Source: Polyangiaceae bacterium (lineage in GTDB: Bacteria; Myxococcota_A; Polyangia; Polyangiales; Polyangiaceae). Taken from it: a DNA stretch of 32,047 nucleotides. Of this stretch, positions 7,722 to 18,496 are shown piece after piece; the stretch's first letter is position 1; each line of letters begins with the position of its first letter. Below the pieces are notes generated by a model. That model was not told where the DNA came from. It saw only the letters and a program-made list of their open reading frames with translations, and did not search any database. The position numbers and the translations under genes are program-made. Location: positions 1 to 32,047 of the forward strand of contig JADLFU010000176.1 in assembly GCA_020849655.1 (NCBI GenBank), written 5' to 3'.

Positions 7722-10288
7722 ATGGCCAAGGCAGAAGCAAAGAGCTCCGCGAAGACCCCGAAGGGCCCGACCAAGGCCGCGACGCCGAAGCCGGCGCCCG
7801 CGAAGCCCGCGCCCGCGAAGAGCGCCCCGAGAGAGCAGACGCTCGTCGTCGTCGAGTCGCCGACGAAGGCGAAGACGATGAAGAAGTACCTCGGGCTCGG
7901 CTACGAGGTGCTGGCGTCGAAGGGTCACGTGAAGGACCTGCCGAAGCGCATGGGCGTCGACGTCACGAAGAACTTCGAGGAGACCTACGAGGTCATCGAG
8001 GGCAAGGAGAAGGTCGTCGCCGAGCTGAAGGACGCCGCCGGCCGCGCCGACCGCGTGCTGCTCGCGACCGACCCCGACCGCGAGGGCGAGGCCATCGCGG
8101 TGCACATCGCGCAGGAGCTGAAGAGCCTGAAGCGCCCGATGTTCCGCGTGCTCTTCCACGAGATCACGCAGAAGGGCATCGCCGAGGGCGTCGCCAACCC
8201 GATGGAGCTGAACGACAACCTCTACGAGGCCCAGCGCACGCGGCGCGTGCTCGACCGGATCGTCGGGTACGACGTCTCGGGCCTCGTGTGGAACAAGGTC
8301 GCCTTCGGGCTCTCCGCCGGGCGCGTGCAGAGCGTCGCGCAGCGGCTGATCGTCGATCGCGAGAAGGAGATCGAGGCGTTCGTCCCCGAGGAGTACTGGA
8401 ACATCGGCGTCGGCCTCCGCGGCGCGGCCGGCGTCCCCTTCGTCGCCCGGCTCGCGCAGGGCTCGGGCGAGAAGCTCGCCGTCACGAACGAGGCGACGGC
8501 GACGCGCGTGCGGGACGAGCTCTCGTCGGCCGAGTACCGGGTGCGTGCCGTCGAGCGCCGCGAGCAGCGCCGCAACCCGCCCGCGCCCTACACGACGAGC
8601 AAGCTCCAGCAGGACGCGACCTCGCAGCTCCGGTTCACCGCGAAGCGCACGATGCAGATCGCGCAGAGCCTCTACGAGGGCGTCGATCTCGGCAAGGACG
8701 GCGGGCAGGTCGGCCTCATCACGTACATGCGCACCGACTCGGTCCGCGTCTCGGACGACGCGGTCGCGGCGGTGCGCGAGCACATCGCGGCCACCTTCGG
8801 CGCCGACAAGCTCCCCGCGACGCCGAACGTCTACAAGTCGAAGAAGAACGCCCAGGACGCGCACGAGGCGATCCGCCCGGCGTCGCTCGAGCACCCGCCC
8901 GAGGTCGTGGCGAAGCACCTGAAGGAGGAGCAGCAGCGGCTCTACAAGCTCATCTGGGACAGGTTCGTGTCGTCGCAGATGCTGCCCGCCGTCTACGACC
9001 AGACGAGCGTCGACGTCGAGGCGCGCGTGACCGCGAAGGCCCGGCTGCACGCGACGTACGGCCTGCGCGCGTCGGGGCGCGTGCTGAAGAGCGCGGGCTG
9101 GCTGGCGCAGATGGGCAAATCGGTCGAGCTCGCGGGCGAGGACGAGGAGCGCGAGGACGGCTCGAGGGCGCCCGGCACCCTGAGCCTCGACGGCGCGACC
9201 GAGAGCGGCGAGCTGCCGCCGATCGGGGACGGCGAGGCGATGGCGATCGAGGCGCCGCCCGGCGTGCTCGCCGAGCAGAAGTTCACGCAGCCGCCGGCGC
9301 GCTTCAACGAGGGGTCGCTCGTGCGCGAGCTCGAGAAGCGCGGCATCGGGCGGCCGAGCACGTACGCCGAGATCATCAGCAAGGTGCAGGCGCGCGACTA
9401 CGTGGAGAAGCTCTCGTCCGGCGGGTTCAAGCCCACGGAGCTCGGGCGCCTCGTCGTCGACGGCCTCGTGCGCTCGGCGCTCGACTTCATCGATCCGGGG
9501 TTCACCGCGAAGCTCGAGGAGGAGCTCGACGAGGTCGAGGCCGGCAAGCTCGGGCGCGCCGAGATGCTGAGGCGCTTCTATACCCGCTTCAAGGAGCAGC
9601 TCGACCGCTCGAAGAAGGGCGAGAAGTGGTCGCCGCCGCCCGTCGACACCGGCGAGACCTGCGACGCCTGCCAGAAGGGCAAGCTGCAGAAGCGCTGGAG
9701 CAAGAACGGCTGGTTCATCGGGTGCTCGAACTACCCGAAGTGCAAGAACACGCGCAACCTCACCGCCGACGGAGCCGAGGCGCCGCCGCCGCGCGAGACG
9801 AACATCACGTGCGACAAGTGCGGCGAGGCGAAGCTGCTGCTGAAGAGCGGCAAATTCGGCGATTTTCTCGGCTGCGCGCGCTACCCGAAGTGCGACGGGA
9901 CGCGCCCCGTGCCCACCGGGATCGACTGCCCGAAGTGCGGCGGCGATCTCATCGAGGTCAAGCCGAAGAAGCGCGGCGGTCGCACGTTCTGGGGCTGCTC
10001 GAACTACGTCGCGGAGCCGAGCTGCGACTTCAAGGTGTGGCAGCGCCCGGTCGCCGAGCCCTGCCCGAAGTGCGGCGCGAAGTTCCTCCTGCTCGGCGGC
10101 GGCAAGAAGCAGCCGAAGGTCGTGTGCGGCACCGACAAGTGCGGCTTCTCGCGCGATCTCGACGAGGCCCAGGCCGCCGAGGCGGCGAAGCCGAAGGTGC
10201 CCGAGTCGCTGTTCGGGCCCGGCGCGCCGAAGCCCTCGCCCGCCGTGAAGCGGTCCGCCGCGCCCGCCGCGCAGCCCGACGTCGCGGG

Positions 10289-10292
<4 letters not shown>
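7722..10292 (+). CDS. topA: DNA topoisomerase I (type IA)
   Basis: An 856-residue enzyme that relaxes negative supercoils by cutting one strand. After a Lys/Ala/Pro-rich tail of about 38 residues comes the TOPRIM domain with [13 protein letters not shown] (Glu45) and the metal-binding acidic cluster in TDPDREGE (Asp117, Asp119, Glu121). The catalytic tyrosine is in LITYMRTDS (Tyr335). The core continues through [23 protein letters not shown]. From about residue 645 there are four zinc-ribbon modules, starting CDAC, CDKC, CPKC and CPKC, each closed by a second cysteine pair, which bind single-stranded DNA. The length and order are standard. The stop codon overlaps the start of trmFO (ATGA), so the two are probably translationally coupled. 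The basic N-terminal tail is an addition seen in some GC-rich bacteria. Confidence 0.97.
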
Positions 10293-11620
<1,328 letters not shown>

Positions 11621-11631
11621 CCCGCGCGCCG

Positions 11632-12690
11632 TCACACGGGGAACGAGCCCACCACGCGCAGCGTCTTCGTGCGCGCCTTCATCCCCTCGAGCACGCTGAC
11701 GAGCGCGCGGTCGGTCACGTGACCCGACACCTCGAGGAAGAACAGGTAGCCCCAGTCCTCCGACGGCACCGACCACGAGTGGATCTTGCGGAGGTTCACG
11801 GCGCGATCGGCGAAGTCCTTCAGCACCTCGAAGAGCGCGCCCGGCTCGTCGCTCACGGAGAACAGGATGACCGTCGCGTCGTGCCCCGTGCGGCTCGCGG
11901 GGCGCGCCGTCACGACCGCGTAGCGCGCGCGCGGGTCTCGGCCGGCGAGCGGCGCGACCGTGGAGAGATCGTGGTCGCGGCCCACGGGCTCGAGCGCGAC
12001 GGCGGCGACCGTCTTGTCGGCCTTCGCCATCCTGCACGCCTCGACCGGGGAGGCGACGTCGAACAGCACCGCGCGCGGGGCGAGCTCGGCGAGGACGCGC
12101 TGCGCGGCGCCGCGATCGCGCGGCGTGACCGCGACCTTCTCCACGTCGCCGCGCGCGCCCGTCGCCGAGAGCAAGGAGAGGCTCGCGCCGAGCTCCTGCA
12201 CCGACACGATCAGGAGCTCGCTCTTGCGGAGCGGCAGCAGCGTCGAGAGCAGCGGGCCCTCCTCGGCGGTCTCGTACGGGACGACGGCGAAGTCCGCGCG
12301 CCGCGCGCCCAGCTCGACGATCGCCTGCTCCACCGTCTGCGCCGACGCGTGGCTCGCGAGCGGGCCGAACTGCCGCCGCGCGACCGCCCCCGCCGCGCCG
12401 CCCTCCGCGCCCACGCTGAGCGCGCGCGGCCGCGCCTCGAGCGCGCGACACGCGGCGTGCACCTCGCGGAAGATGCCGCGCACCGCCTCGGCGGGCAGCT
12501 CGCTCGTGGCGGCCGCGAGCGCGTCGAGCGACTCCTTCTCGGTCGACGGCAGCGTCGAGGGCTGGCCGGGGTGGGCCGCGGCGAACGCGCGAGACAGGCC
12601 CGCGCGCTCGCCCAGCAGGCGCAGGATCTCGCGGTCGATCTCCGCGCGCTTCTGCCTCAGCTCTTCCTTCTCGCGCCGCGTGTCGCTCAT
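11632..12690 (-). CDS. Divergent P-protein-like (chorismate mutase/prephenate dehydratase/ACT) protein
   Basis: A 352-residue protein with the full layout of PheA: a chorismate-mutase-like helical part (1-85), a prephenate-dehydratase-like part (88-265) and an ACT domain (272-350). The ACT start DEPGALFEVLKDFADRAVNL is clear. The catalytic landmarks are changed. The lysine in the mutase VGKAK segment aligns with AAAH (37-40). The dehydratase TRF signature is ARY (255-257), and the GSYS/GTFS loop reads EGGAAGA (96-102). In the ACT domain the Phe-binding ESRP is HSWS (304-307). VPYE near 137-140 keeps only the glutamate of VPIEN. It may therefore bind an aromatic ligand without catalysis, or be a highly derived enzyme. 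It follows the metal pump gene by 36 nt on the same strand. Annotation software would probably call it pheA. Confidence 0.8.
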   Translation of the reverse strand: MSDTRREKEELRQKRAEIDREILRLLGERAGLSRAFAAAHPGQPSTLPSTEKESLDALAAATSELPAEAVRGIFREVHAACRALEARPRALSVGAEGGAAGAVARRQFGPLASHASAQTVEQAIVELGARRADFAVVPYETAEEGPLLSTLLPLRKSELLIVSVQELGASLSLLSATGARGDVEKVAVTPRDRGAAQRVLAELAPRAVLFDVASPVEACRMAKADKTVAAVALEPVGRDHDLSTVAPLAGRDPRARYAVVTARPASRTGHDATVILFSVSDEPGALFEVLKDFADRAVNLRKIHSWSVPSEDWGYLFFLEVSGHVTDRALVSVLEGMKARTKTLRVVGSFPV

Positions 12691-12726
12691 GCGTCGAGGC
12701 TAGCAAACCGGCGCGCGGCGCGCCGC

Positions 12727-15700
12727 TCAGGGCAGCTCGTCACCGGCCGCATCGCCGCCGCCGTCGAGCCGCCGGAGCAGCGGCGCGAGCGCGCGGTACA
12801 TCACCGGCAGCACGATGAGCGTCAGGAGCGCCGCCGACGCCGTGCCGCCGACGATGACGACGGCCATCGGCCGCTGCATCTCCGCGCCGATGGCCTTCGA
12901 GGTGGCCGCCGGGATCAGCCCGAGCGCCGCGAGCGCCGCCGTCATCAGCACCGCGCGCAGGCGGGCCTCCGCGCCGCGCACGATCGCCTCGTCGATCGGG
13001 TGGCCGCGGCGCCGCTCGTCCTCGATCGCGGAGAGCACGAGCACGCCGTTCAGCGATGCCTGGCCCACGAGCGCGATGAACCCGACCGCCGCGGCGATCG
13101 AGACAGGCATGTCGAACGCCCACAGCCCCGCCGCGCCCCCGACGAGCGCGAACGGCACGTTGAGCAGCACGATGACGGCGAGCGACACCGACCGGAACGC
13201 GTTGAACAGCAGCGCGAACGTGATCACGAGCGCGACCGGGACGACCAGCGTCAGCCGCCGCATCGCGCGGTCCTTCGACTCGAACTCGCCGCCCCACTCG
13301 AGGCGCATCCCGGGGCGCTTCGTCAGGCGCGCGTCGACGGCGCGCCGCGCGTCGACGACGAAGCCGCCGAGATCGCGCCCGCGCACGTTCATCCGCAGGC
13401 CGACGTAGCGCCGGCCGTCCTCGCGGTTGATGGCGGCGAGGCCGTAGCCGACGTTGACCTCCGCGAGCGAGGAGAGCGGGACGAGCGCGCCGGACGGCGT
13501 GGGCACGCGCAGCTGCGAGAGCTGCTCGACCGTCTCGCGCGCGGAGTCGGGCAGGCGCAGCACGATGTCGAACGATCTGTCTCCCTCCCACAGCGTGCCG
13601 ACGGGCGTCCCGCCGAGCGCCGTCGCGAGGAAGCTCTGCACGTCGCGCATCGTCAGGCCGTAGCGCCCGAGCTGCTCTCGCTTCGGCTTGACCTGCACCT
13701 GCGGCAGCACCCCGCTCTTGACGACGCCGACGTCGGCCGCGCCGGGCACCGTAGCGATCGCGGCCTTCGCCTCCTCGGCGGCGGCGCGCAGCTCGTCCAT
13801 GTCCTGCGAGAAGATCTTCAGCGCGACCTGGCCCTGCTGGCCCGCGATGCTCTCGTTGACGTTGTCGCGGATGGGCTGCGAGAAGTTCGTCTCGAGGCCG
13901 GGGATGGCCGCGAACGCCGCCGCCATCGAGTCCATCAGCGCGCCGATGGTCGGCGTCTCCCGCGGCCACTCGGAGGCCGGGCGGAGCTTCACGAACATCT
14001 CGAGGTTGTTGGAGAGCTTCGGATCGGTGCCGTCCTCGGGGCGGCCGAGCTGGCTGATGCGCGACTCCACCTGCGGGAAGGCGTCGAGGATCGCCGCCAG
14101 CGTCGGCTCGAGGCGCCGGCCCTCGGTGAGGGAGCTGTTCGCCGGGAGCGTGAAGGTCAGGTACATCGCGCCCTCGTTCAGCTCGGGAAGGAACTCGCTG
14201 CCGCGCGTCGCGAGCACGCGCCCCGAGACCGCGAGCGAGAGCAGCGCCGCCGCCGCGACGACCCAGGGACGCCGCAGCGCCGCCCGCAGCGCGGGGACGT
14301 ACGCGACGCTCGCGGCGCAGAGGAGCGGCGACTCCCGGTGCGGGCGCGGGCGCCGGTACGCGAACGTCGCCATCACGGGCACGAGCGTCACCGAGAACAC
14401 GAGGCCGCCGACCAGCGCCGCGACGACGGTGTGCGCCATCGGCGCGAAGATGCGCCCCTCGACCCGCTCGAGCAGGAAGATCGGGAGGTAGGCCGCGATG
14501 ATGATCAGCAGCGAGAAGAACGTCGGTCGCGCCACGTCCGCGACCGCGCGCTTCACGCGGGCGCCCACGTCCGCCTCGTCGCCCGCCACGACGGGCGGCG
14601 CGGCCGTCACCCGGATCACGATGGCTTCCATCATCACGACGGCGCCGTCGACGATCACGCCGAAGTCGACCGCGCCCATCGAGAGGAGGTTCGCGGCCAT
14701 CCCGCGCGCGCGCAGGTAGATGAACGCCGAGAGCAAGGAGAGCGGGATGAGCACCGCCACGATCAAGGCGGCGCGCAGATCGAGCAGGAAGACCAGGAGC
14801 ACGACCGTGACCAGCAGGGCGCCCTCGAGGAGGTTCCTCCCGACGGTGGAGAGCGTCTTCGAGACGAGCTCGGTGCGATCGTAGAACACCCGGACGCGCA
14901 CGCCGGCAGGCAGGCCGCCGTCGTTCAGCTCGGCGACGCGGGCGCGCACGCGCTCGAGCACCGCGGTCGGGTTCTCCCCGCGCCGCATCAGGATGATGCC
15001 CTGCACGGCGTCGTGGTCGGCGCCGCGCCCGACGATGCCCTGCCGCGGCTGCCAGCCCGCGTGCACGGACGCGATGTCGGCGAGCAGGATGGGCGTGCCT
15101 GCGCGCGTCGCGACCGCCACGCGGCCGATCTCGGCCGTGTCGGCGAAGAGCCCCTCGCTGCGGATGACGAGCTGCTCGGCGCCGCGCTCGAGCACCCCGC
15201 CGGACGCGTTGTGCGACGCCTTCGACAGCGCGTCGACGAGATCGCCCATCGTGAGGCGCTTCGCCGCCATCGCCACCGGATCGGGCCGGACGTGGATCTC
15301 GCGCACGAGGCCGCCGTAGCTGACGACGTCCGCGACGCCGTCGACTTGCAGCAGGCGCGGCCGCACGACCCAGTCCTGCACGGTGCGCAGCTGGAGCGGA
15401 TCGGGCGGCGAGGTCTCGAGCGTGTAGCGGTAGATCTCACCGATCGGCGTCGAGATCGAGCCGAGCTCGGGTCGCACGCCCTCGGGCAGCTCGGCGAGGC
15501 GCAGGCGCTCGGTCGTCTGCGCCCGCGCGAAGTACGGGTCGACCCCGTCGCGGAACGTGAGCGTGATGAACGACAGCCCGAACAGGTTGATGTCGCGCAC
15601 GCGCGCGAGGCCGGGCATGCCGTTGACGACGCGCTCGATCGGGATGGAGACCTGGCGCTCCATCTCCTCCGCGGGCTGCCCCGGGTGCTTCGTGATGATC

Positions 15701-15843
15701 TGCACCTGCGTGTCGGTCGGATCGGGGAACGCCTCGATGGTGAGCCCGAGGTAGGCCCACCCACCCCACACGCCGAGCAGCAGCGTCGCGACCAGGACGG
15801 CGAGCCGGTGGCGCAGGCACGCCTCTGCGATCTTCTCGAACAA
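12727..15843 (-). CDS. Heavy-metal-efflux (HME) type RND pump, CzcA/CusA family
   Basis: The inner-membrane pump of a tripartite efflux system, 1038 residues. It starts MFEKIAEACLRHRLAVLV and then has AFPDPTDTQVQI and the VNGMPGLARVRDIN stretch typical of metal-exporting RND proteins. The proton-relay membrane segment carries the HME signature GAVDFGVIVDGAVVMME (390-406; Asp393, Asp399, Glu406). Two sets of about six membrane helices and two large periplasmic loops account for the length, which is normal. The start is a TTG codon 4 nt beyond the adaptor stop. It gives the family N-terminus exactly, and no ATG does. The metal (Cu/Ag or Co/Zn/Cd) cannot be told from the sequence. It is the third gene of an outer-membrane factor / adaptor / pump operon. 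Confidence 0.93.
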   Translation of the reverse strand: MFEKIAEACLRHRLAVLVATLLLGVWGGWAYLGLTIEAFPDPTDTQVQIITKHPGQPAEEMERQVSIPIERVVNGMPGLARVRDINLFGLSFITLTFRDGVDPYFARAQTTERLRLAELPEGVRPELGSISTPIGEIYRYTLETSPPDPLQLRTVQDWVVRPRLLQVDGVADVVSYGGLVREIHVRPDPVAMAAKRLTMGDLVDALSKASHNASGGVLERGAEQLVIRSEGLFADTAEIGRVAVATRAGTPILLADIASVHAGWQPRQGIVGRGADHDAVQGIILMRRGENPTAVLERVRARVAELNDGGLPAGVRVRVFYDRTELVSKTLSTVGRNLLEGALLVTVVLLVFLLDLRAALIVAVLIPLSLLSAFIYLRARGMAANLLSMGAVDFGVIVDGAVVMMEAIVIRVTAAPPVVAGDEADVGARVKRAVADVARPTFFSLLIIIAAYLPIFLLERVEGRIFAPMAHTVVAALVGGLVFSVTLVPVMATFAYRRPRPHRESPLLCAASVAYVPALRAALRRPWVVAAAALLSLAVSGRVLATRGSEFLPELNEGAMYLTFTLPANSSLTEGRRLEPTLAAILDAFPQVESRISQLGRPEDGTDPKLSNNLEMFVKLRPASEWPRETPTIGALMDSMAAAFAAIPGLETNFSQPIRDNVNESIAGQQGQVALKIFSQDMDELRAAAEEAKAAIATVPGAADVGVVKSGVLPQVQVKPKREQLGRYGLTMRDVQSFLATALGGTPVGTLWEGDRSFDIVLRLPDSARETVEQLSQLRVPTPSGALVPLSSLAEVNVGYGLAAINREDGRRYVGLRMNVRGRDLGGFVVDARRAVDARLTKRPGMRLEWGGEFESKDRAMRRLTLVVPVALVITFALLFNAFRSVSLAVIVLLNVPFALVGGAAGLWAFDMPVSIAAAVGFIALVGQASLNGVLVLSAIEDERRRGHPIDEAIVRGAEARLRAVLMTAALAALGLIPAATSKAIGAEMQRPMAVVIVGGTASAALLTLIVLPVMYRALAPLLRRLDGGGDAAGDELP

Positions 15844-15847
15844 GCGC

Positions 15848-17044
15848 TCAGCCCCGGACGTCGATCGCGTTGAGCAGCAGCAGCGCCCCGCGCACGACGA
15901 CGCGCTCGCCCTCGGTGAGGCCCGAGACGATCTCGGTGCGCTCCCTGGTCTGGCGTCCGAGCCGCACGGCGCGGCGCCGGAGCACGCCGGGCGCCTGCTC
16001 GACGAACACGACGCTCGTCGCGCCGTCCGAGACGACCGCCTCCGTCGGCACCGTCACCACCTCGTCGCTCGCGCGCGGCGCGAAGACCGCCTCGACGAAC
16101 TCGTTCGGTCGGAGCTCGAGCTTGTCGTTCTTCACGCGGATGCGGATCGGCACCGTCTGCCGCTCGGGGTCGACGACGTCGCTCACGACGTCGACCTTTC
16201 CGGCGAGCGGCGCCTGGTCGGCCGCGCCGGGCTCGGTGATGACGGCGTCCATGCCGGCCGAGAGCGTGGCCGCGTCGCGCTTCGACACGTCGCCGACCAC
16301 GAGCACCTCGTCGAGGTCAGCCACCGTCGCGACCGGGCGATCTCGGTCGGGCCCGACCTGCTTGCCGAGCGTCGCGTCGAGCTGCACGACGATGCCGGCG
16401 CGCGCCGCGAGGATCCAGTAGCCCGTGTCGCCGTCCGGCTTGACGCCGAGCGAGCGCATGCGGGAGCTCGCGGCCGTCGCGGCGAGCGTCGCCTCGCCGA
16501 GCTCGCTCTCGGCCACCATCAGATCGTTCGTCGACGCGACGCGCGCGTCGACGAGGAGGCGCAGCCGGTCGGCGAAGGCGCGCTTCGTCCTGATCGACAG
16601 CTGTGCGGCGCGCAGCTCGCGGTGCAAGGTGGCCAGATCTCCCGACTGGACGAGCACGAGCTTGTCTCCCTCCTTCACGCGGTCGCCGAGCCGCACCGCG
16701 ACCCGCGTCACGCGGCCGTCGAGCGGCGCGAAGCTCGGCCCCGTGCGCGCGTCGATCGTCGCGACCCGCGCGGTCACGGGCTGGCGCGGCAGCGGGGGAC
16801 CGAGCTCGACCCGGCGCGTGTCGAACGAGAGGGGCGCGCCCTGTCCCGCGAGCGTGACGCCGTCCCGGTCGACGCTGAACGCGGGTCGTGGCGCCGTCGC
16901 GCGCGAGGAGAGGCGAGGTGTGACGACGCCGACCACCGCCAGCGTCGCGGCGACGCCGAGCGCGAGCCCCACGCCGAGCGCCGTCGCCAGGGAGGCGCGC
17001 CTCGGCGCGAGCTCGTGAGCGTGGACCGGGTTCGCCTCGGTCAT
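15848..17044 (-). CDS. Periplasmic adaptor (membrane fusion) protein of the HME efflux system, CzcB-like
   Basis: A 398-residue adaptor that links the RND pump to the outer-membrane factor. One membrane segment near residues 17-42 anchors it in the inner membrane. A lipoyl-like half-domain (APLDGRVTRVAVRLGDRVKEGDKLVLV, about 110-140) leads into an alpha hairpin (about 145-205). The second lipoyl half, AARAGIVVQLDATLGKQV, is followed by beta-barrel and membrane-proximal domains (VPTEAVV...GVLRRRAVRLG, and GLTEGERVVVRGALLLLNA at the end). There is no added metallochaperone domain and no obvious N-terminal metal-binding Met or His cluster. The ATG at 17044 overlaps the stop codon of the upstream gene (ATGA), and GAGG lies a few bases before it. 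The long upstream extension of the frame is a shadow of the outer-membrane factor gene. Confidence 0.92.
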   Translation of the reverse strand: MTEANPVHAHELAPRRASLATALGVGLALGVAATLAVVGVVTPRLSSRATAPRPAFSVDRDGVTLAGQGAPLSFDTRRVELGPPLPRQPVTARVATIDARTGPSFAPLDGRVTRVAVRLGDRVKEGDKLVLVQSGDLATLHRELRAAQLSIRTKRAFADRLRLLVDARVASTNDLMVAESELGEATLAATAASSRMRSLGVKPDGDTGYWILAARAGIVVQLDATLGKQVGPDRDRPVATVADLDEVLVVGDVSKRDAATLSAGMDAVITEPGAADQAPLAGKVDVVSDVVDPERQTVPIRIRVKNDKLELRPNEFVEAVFAPRASDEVVTVPTEAVVSDGATSVVFVEQAPGVLRRRAVRLGRQTRERTEIVSGLTEGERVVVRGALLLLNAIDVRG

Positions 17045-18411
17045 CGGGCGGCCTCGTCGCGCTCCGAGCCCGCCTCGGTGAGCAGCTCGAGCGAGGTCTC
17101 GTAGGCGTCGCCGTCCGTCTCGGCCTGCTGGATCAGCAGCTCGCTCAGCGTGCGGCGGGCCTGGATGACGTCGGTGAGCGGGATGAGCCGGGCGCCCGCG
17201 GCCTTCTCGAGATCGGCGACGACCGCGCGCGCGCGCGGCGTGACCTCCGTCGCGAGCTTCGCGCTCCGCTGCCGCTGGGAGGCGAGGGCGTCGCGGAGGG
17301 CGAGGACGCGCGCGGCCGCGGCGGCGAGGAGGCGCCCACGCTCCGCGGAGAGGCGCGATCCACGCGCGAGGGCGCCGTCGCGCTGCACGCCGCCGCCGTC
17401 GAACACCGGCAGCGGGATCGCGACCGAGAGGTTGAACGAGTGGCGCTGGTTCCCCGAGATGACGAACTGATCGTAGAGGTAGCCGACGCGCACCGTGGGG
17501 TCGGGGATGCGCGTCGCGCGCGCGAGCTCGGCCTCGGCCACCATCGCGCGCCGCGCGGCGTCGAGCGCGCGGACGTCGGGGCGCGCCTCGGGTCGAGGGG
17601 TCGCGCGCTCGGCCCGCGCCGTCCACGCCGACACGAACGCGCGGGCCTCGTCGGCGGACGCGAACCCGACGCACCGCTGCCCGAGCAGCCCCGCGCACGA
17701 CGCCTCCGCGAGCCGCGCCTCCGTCTCGCTCGCCGACACCTGCTGCTCGACGCGGCTCAGCTCGATCTGCAGCCGGTCGAGATCGAGCGGCGTCGCGAAG
17801 CCGGCGCGCAGGCGCACCTCGGCGAGCGCGATGCTGCCTCGCTGCTCCTCGACGAGCGCGCGCAGGCCCTCCGCGCGCATCGACGCCACCGCCATCGTCC
17901 CGAGGACGCGGGCGAGCGCGAGCGCCTGGGCGCGGGTCGTCGCGGCCACCGTCGCGCGCGCGGCGCTCTCCAGCGCGTCGGCGCGTCGCTGCCGCGGCCC
18001 GCGCTTGCCGAGCAGGAAGGTGTAGCTGACCCCGACCCCGTACGACGGCACCCGCGACATCCGCGACGAGAGCCCCGGGGGGTTCGTCTGCCCGACGGGG
18101 ATGGTCGCCCACGAGCCGTCGAGCTGCGGGTTGCCGAGCAGCCTCGCCTGGCGGGCCTCGGTGGCCGCCGCGTCGACCGCGAGCGCCTCCGTCTGCACCG
18201 CGCGGCTCCGCGTGGCGACGAGCGCGGCGAGCGCCTCGAGATCGAGCGACGGCGTCGGGTGGAACGCCGCCTCGTCCGCGCGCGCGGTCGCCGCGAGGGA
18301 CGCGGCGAGCGCCAGGGCGGCGAGCGCGCCGCCGCGAGGCTTCACCGATCGGGAAGGGCGCGTGAGAGAGGTCGCGAGCACGGCGCGGACCCTACGACGT
18401 AACCTGCGCAT
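17041..18411 (-). CDS. Outer-membrane efflux factor (TolC/CzcC family) of the HME system
   Basis: An exit-duct protein of about 456 residues from the ATG at 18411. A long basic start is followed by a hydrophobic signal core ending in ATARADEA. The mature part has the alternating long coiled-coil helices of the TolC family in two repeats, with ALALARVLGTMAVAS... and RAGFATPLDLDRLQIELSRVEQQ in the first. RIPDPTVRVGYLYDQ...SFNLSVAIPLPVFDGG in the second is strongly CzcC-like (the PLPVFDGG motif). The start is uncertain. A GTG at 18345 would give a compact 26-residue signal peptide, and the frame stays open back to 18687 into ku. It is the first gene of the efflux operon and is divergent from ku with 85 nt between. 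Confidence 0.88.
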   Translation of the reverse strand: MRRLRRRVRAVLATSLTRPSRSVKPRGGALAALALAASLAATARADEAAFHPTPSLDLEALAALVATRSRAVQTEALAVDAAATEARQARLLGNPQLDGSWATIPVGQTNPPGLSSRMSRVPSYGVGVSYTFLLGKRGPRQRRADALESAARATVAATTRAQALALARVLGTMAVASMRAEGLRALVEEQRGSIALAEVRLRAGFATPLDLDRLQIELSRVEQQVSASETEARLAEASCAGLLGQRCVGFASADEARAFVSAWTARAERATPRPEARPDVRALDAARRAMVAEAELARATRIPDPTVRVGYLYDQFVISGNQRHSFNLSVAIPLPVFDGGGVQRDGALARGSRLSAERGRLLAAAAARVLALRDALASQRQRSAKLATEVTPRARAVVADLEKAAGARLIPLTDVIQARRTLSELLIQQAETDGDAYETSLELLTEAGSERDEAAR

Positions 18412-18496
18412 TTGCAGCCCGCGTGAGCCATTCTTCACCGCGTGGTTCATGGTAATTTCGCGCGCTTCGGCGCGGTGGGCTACTGTCTGGTCCACC

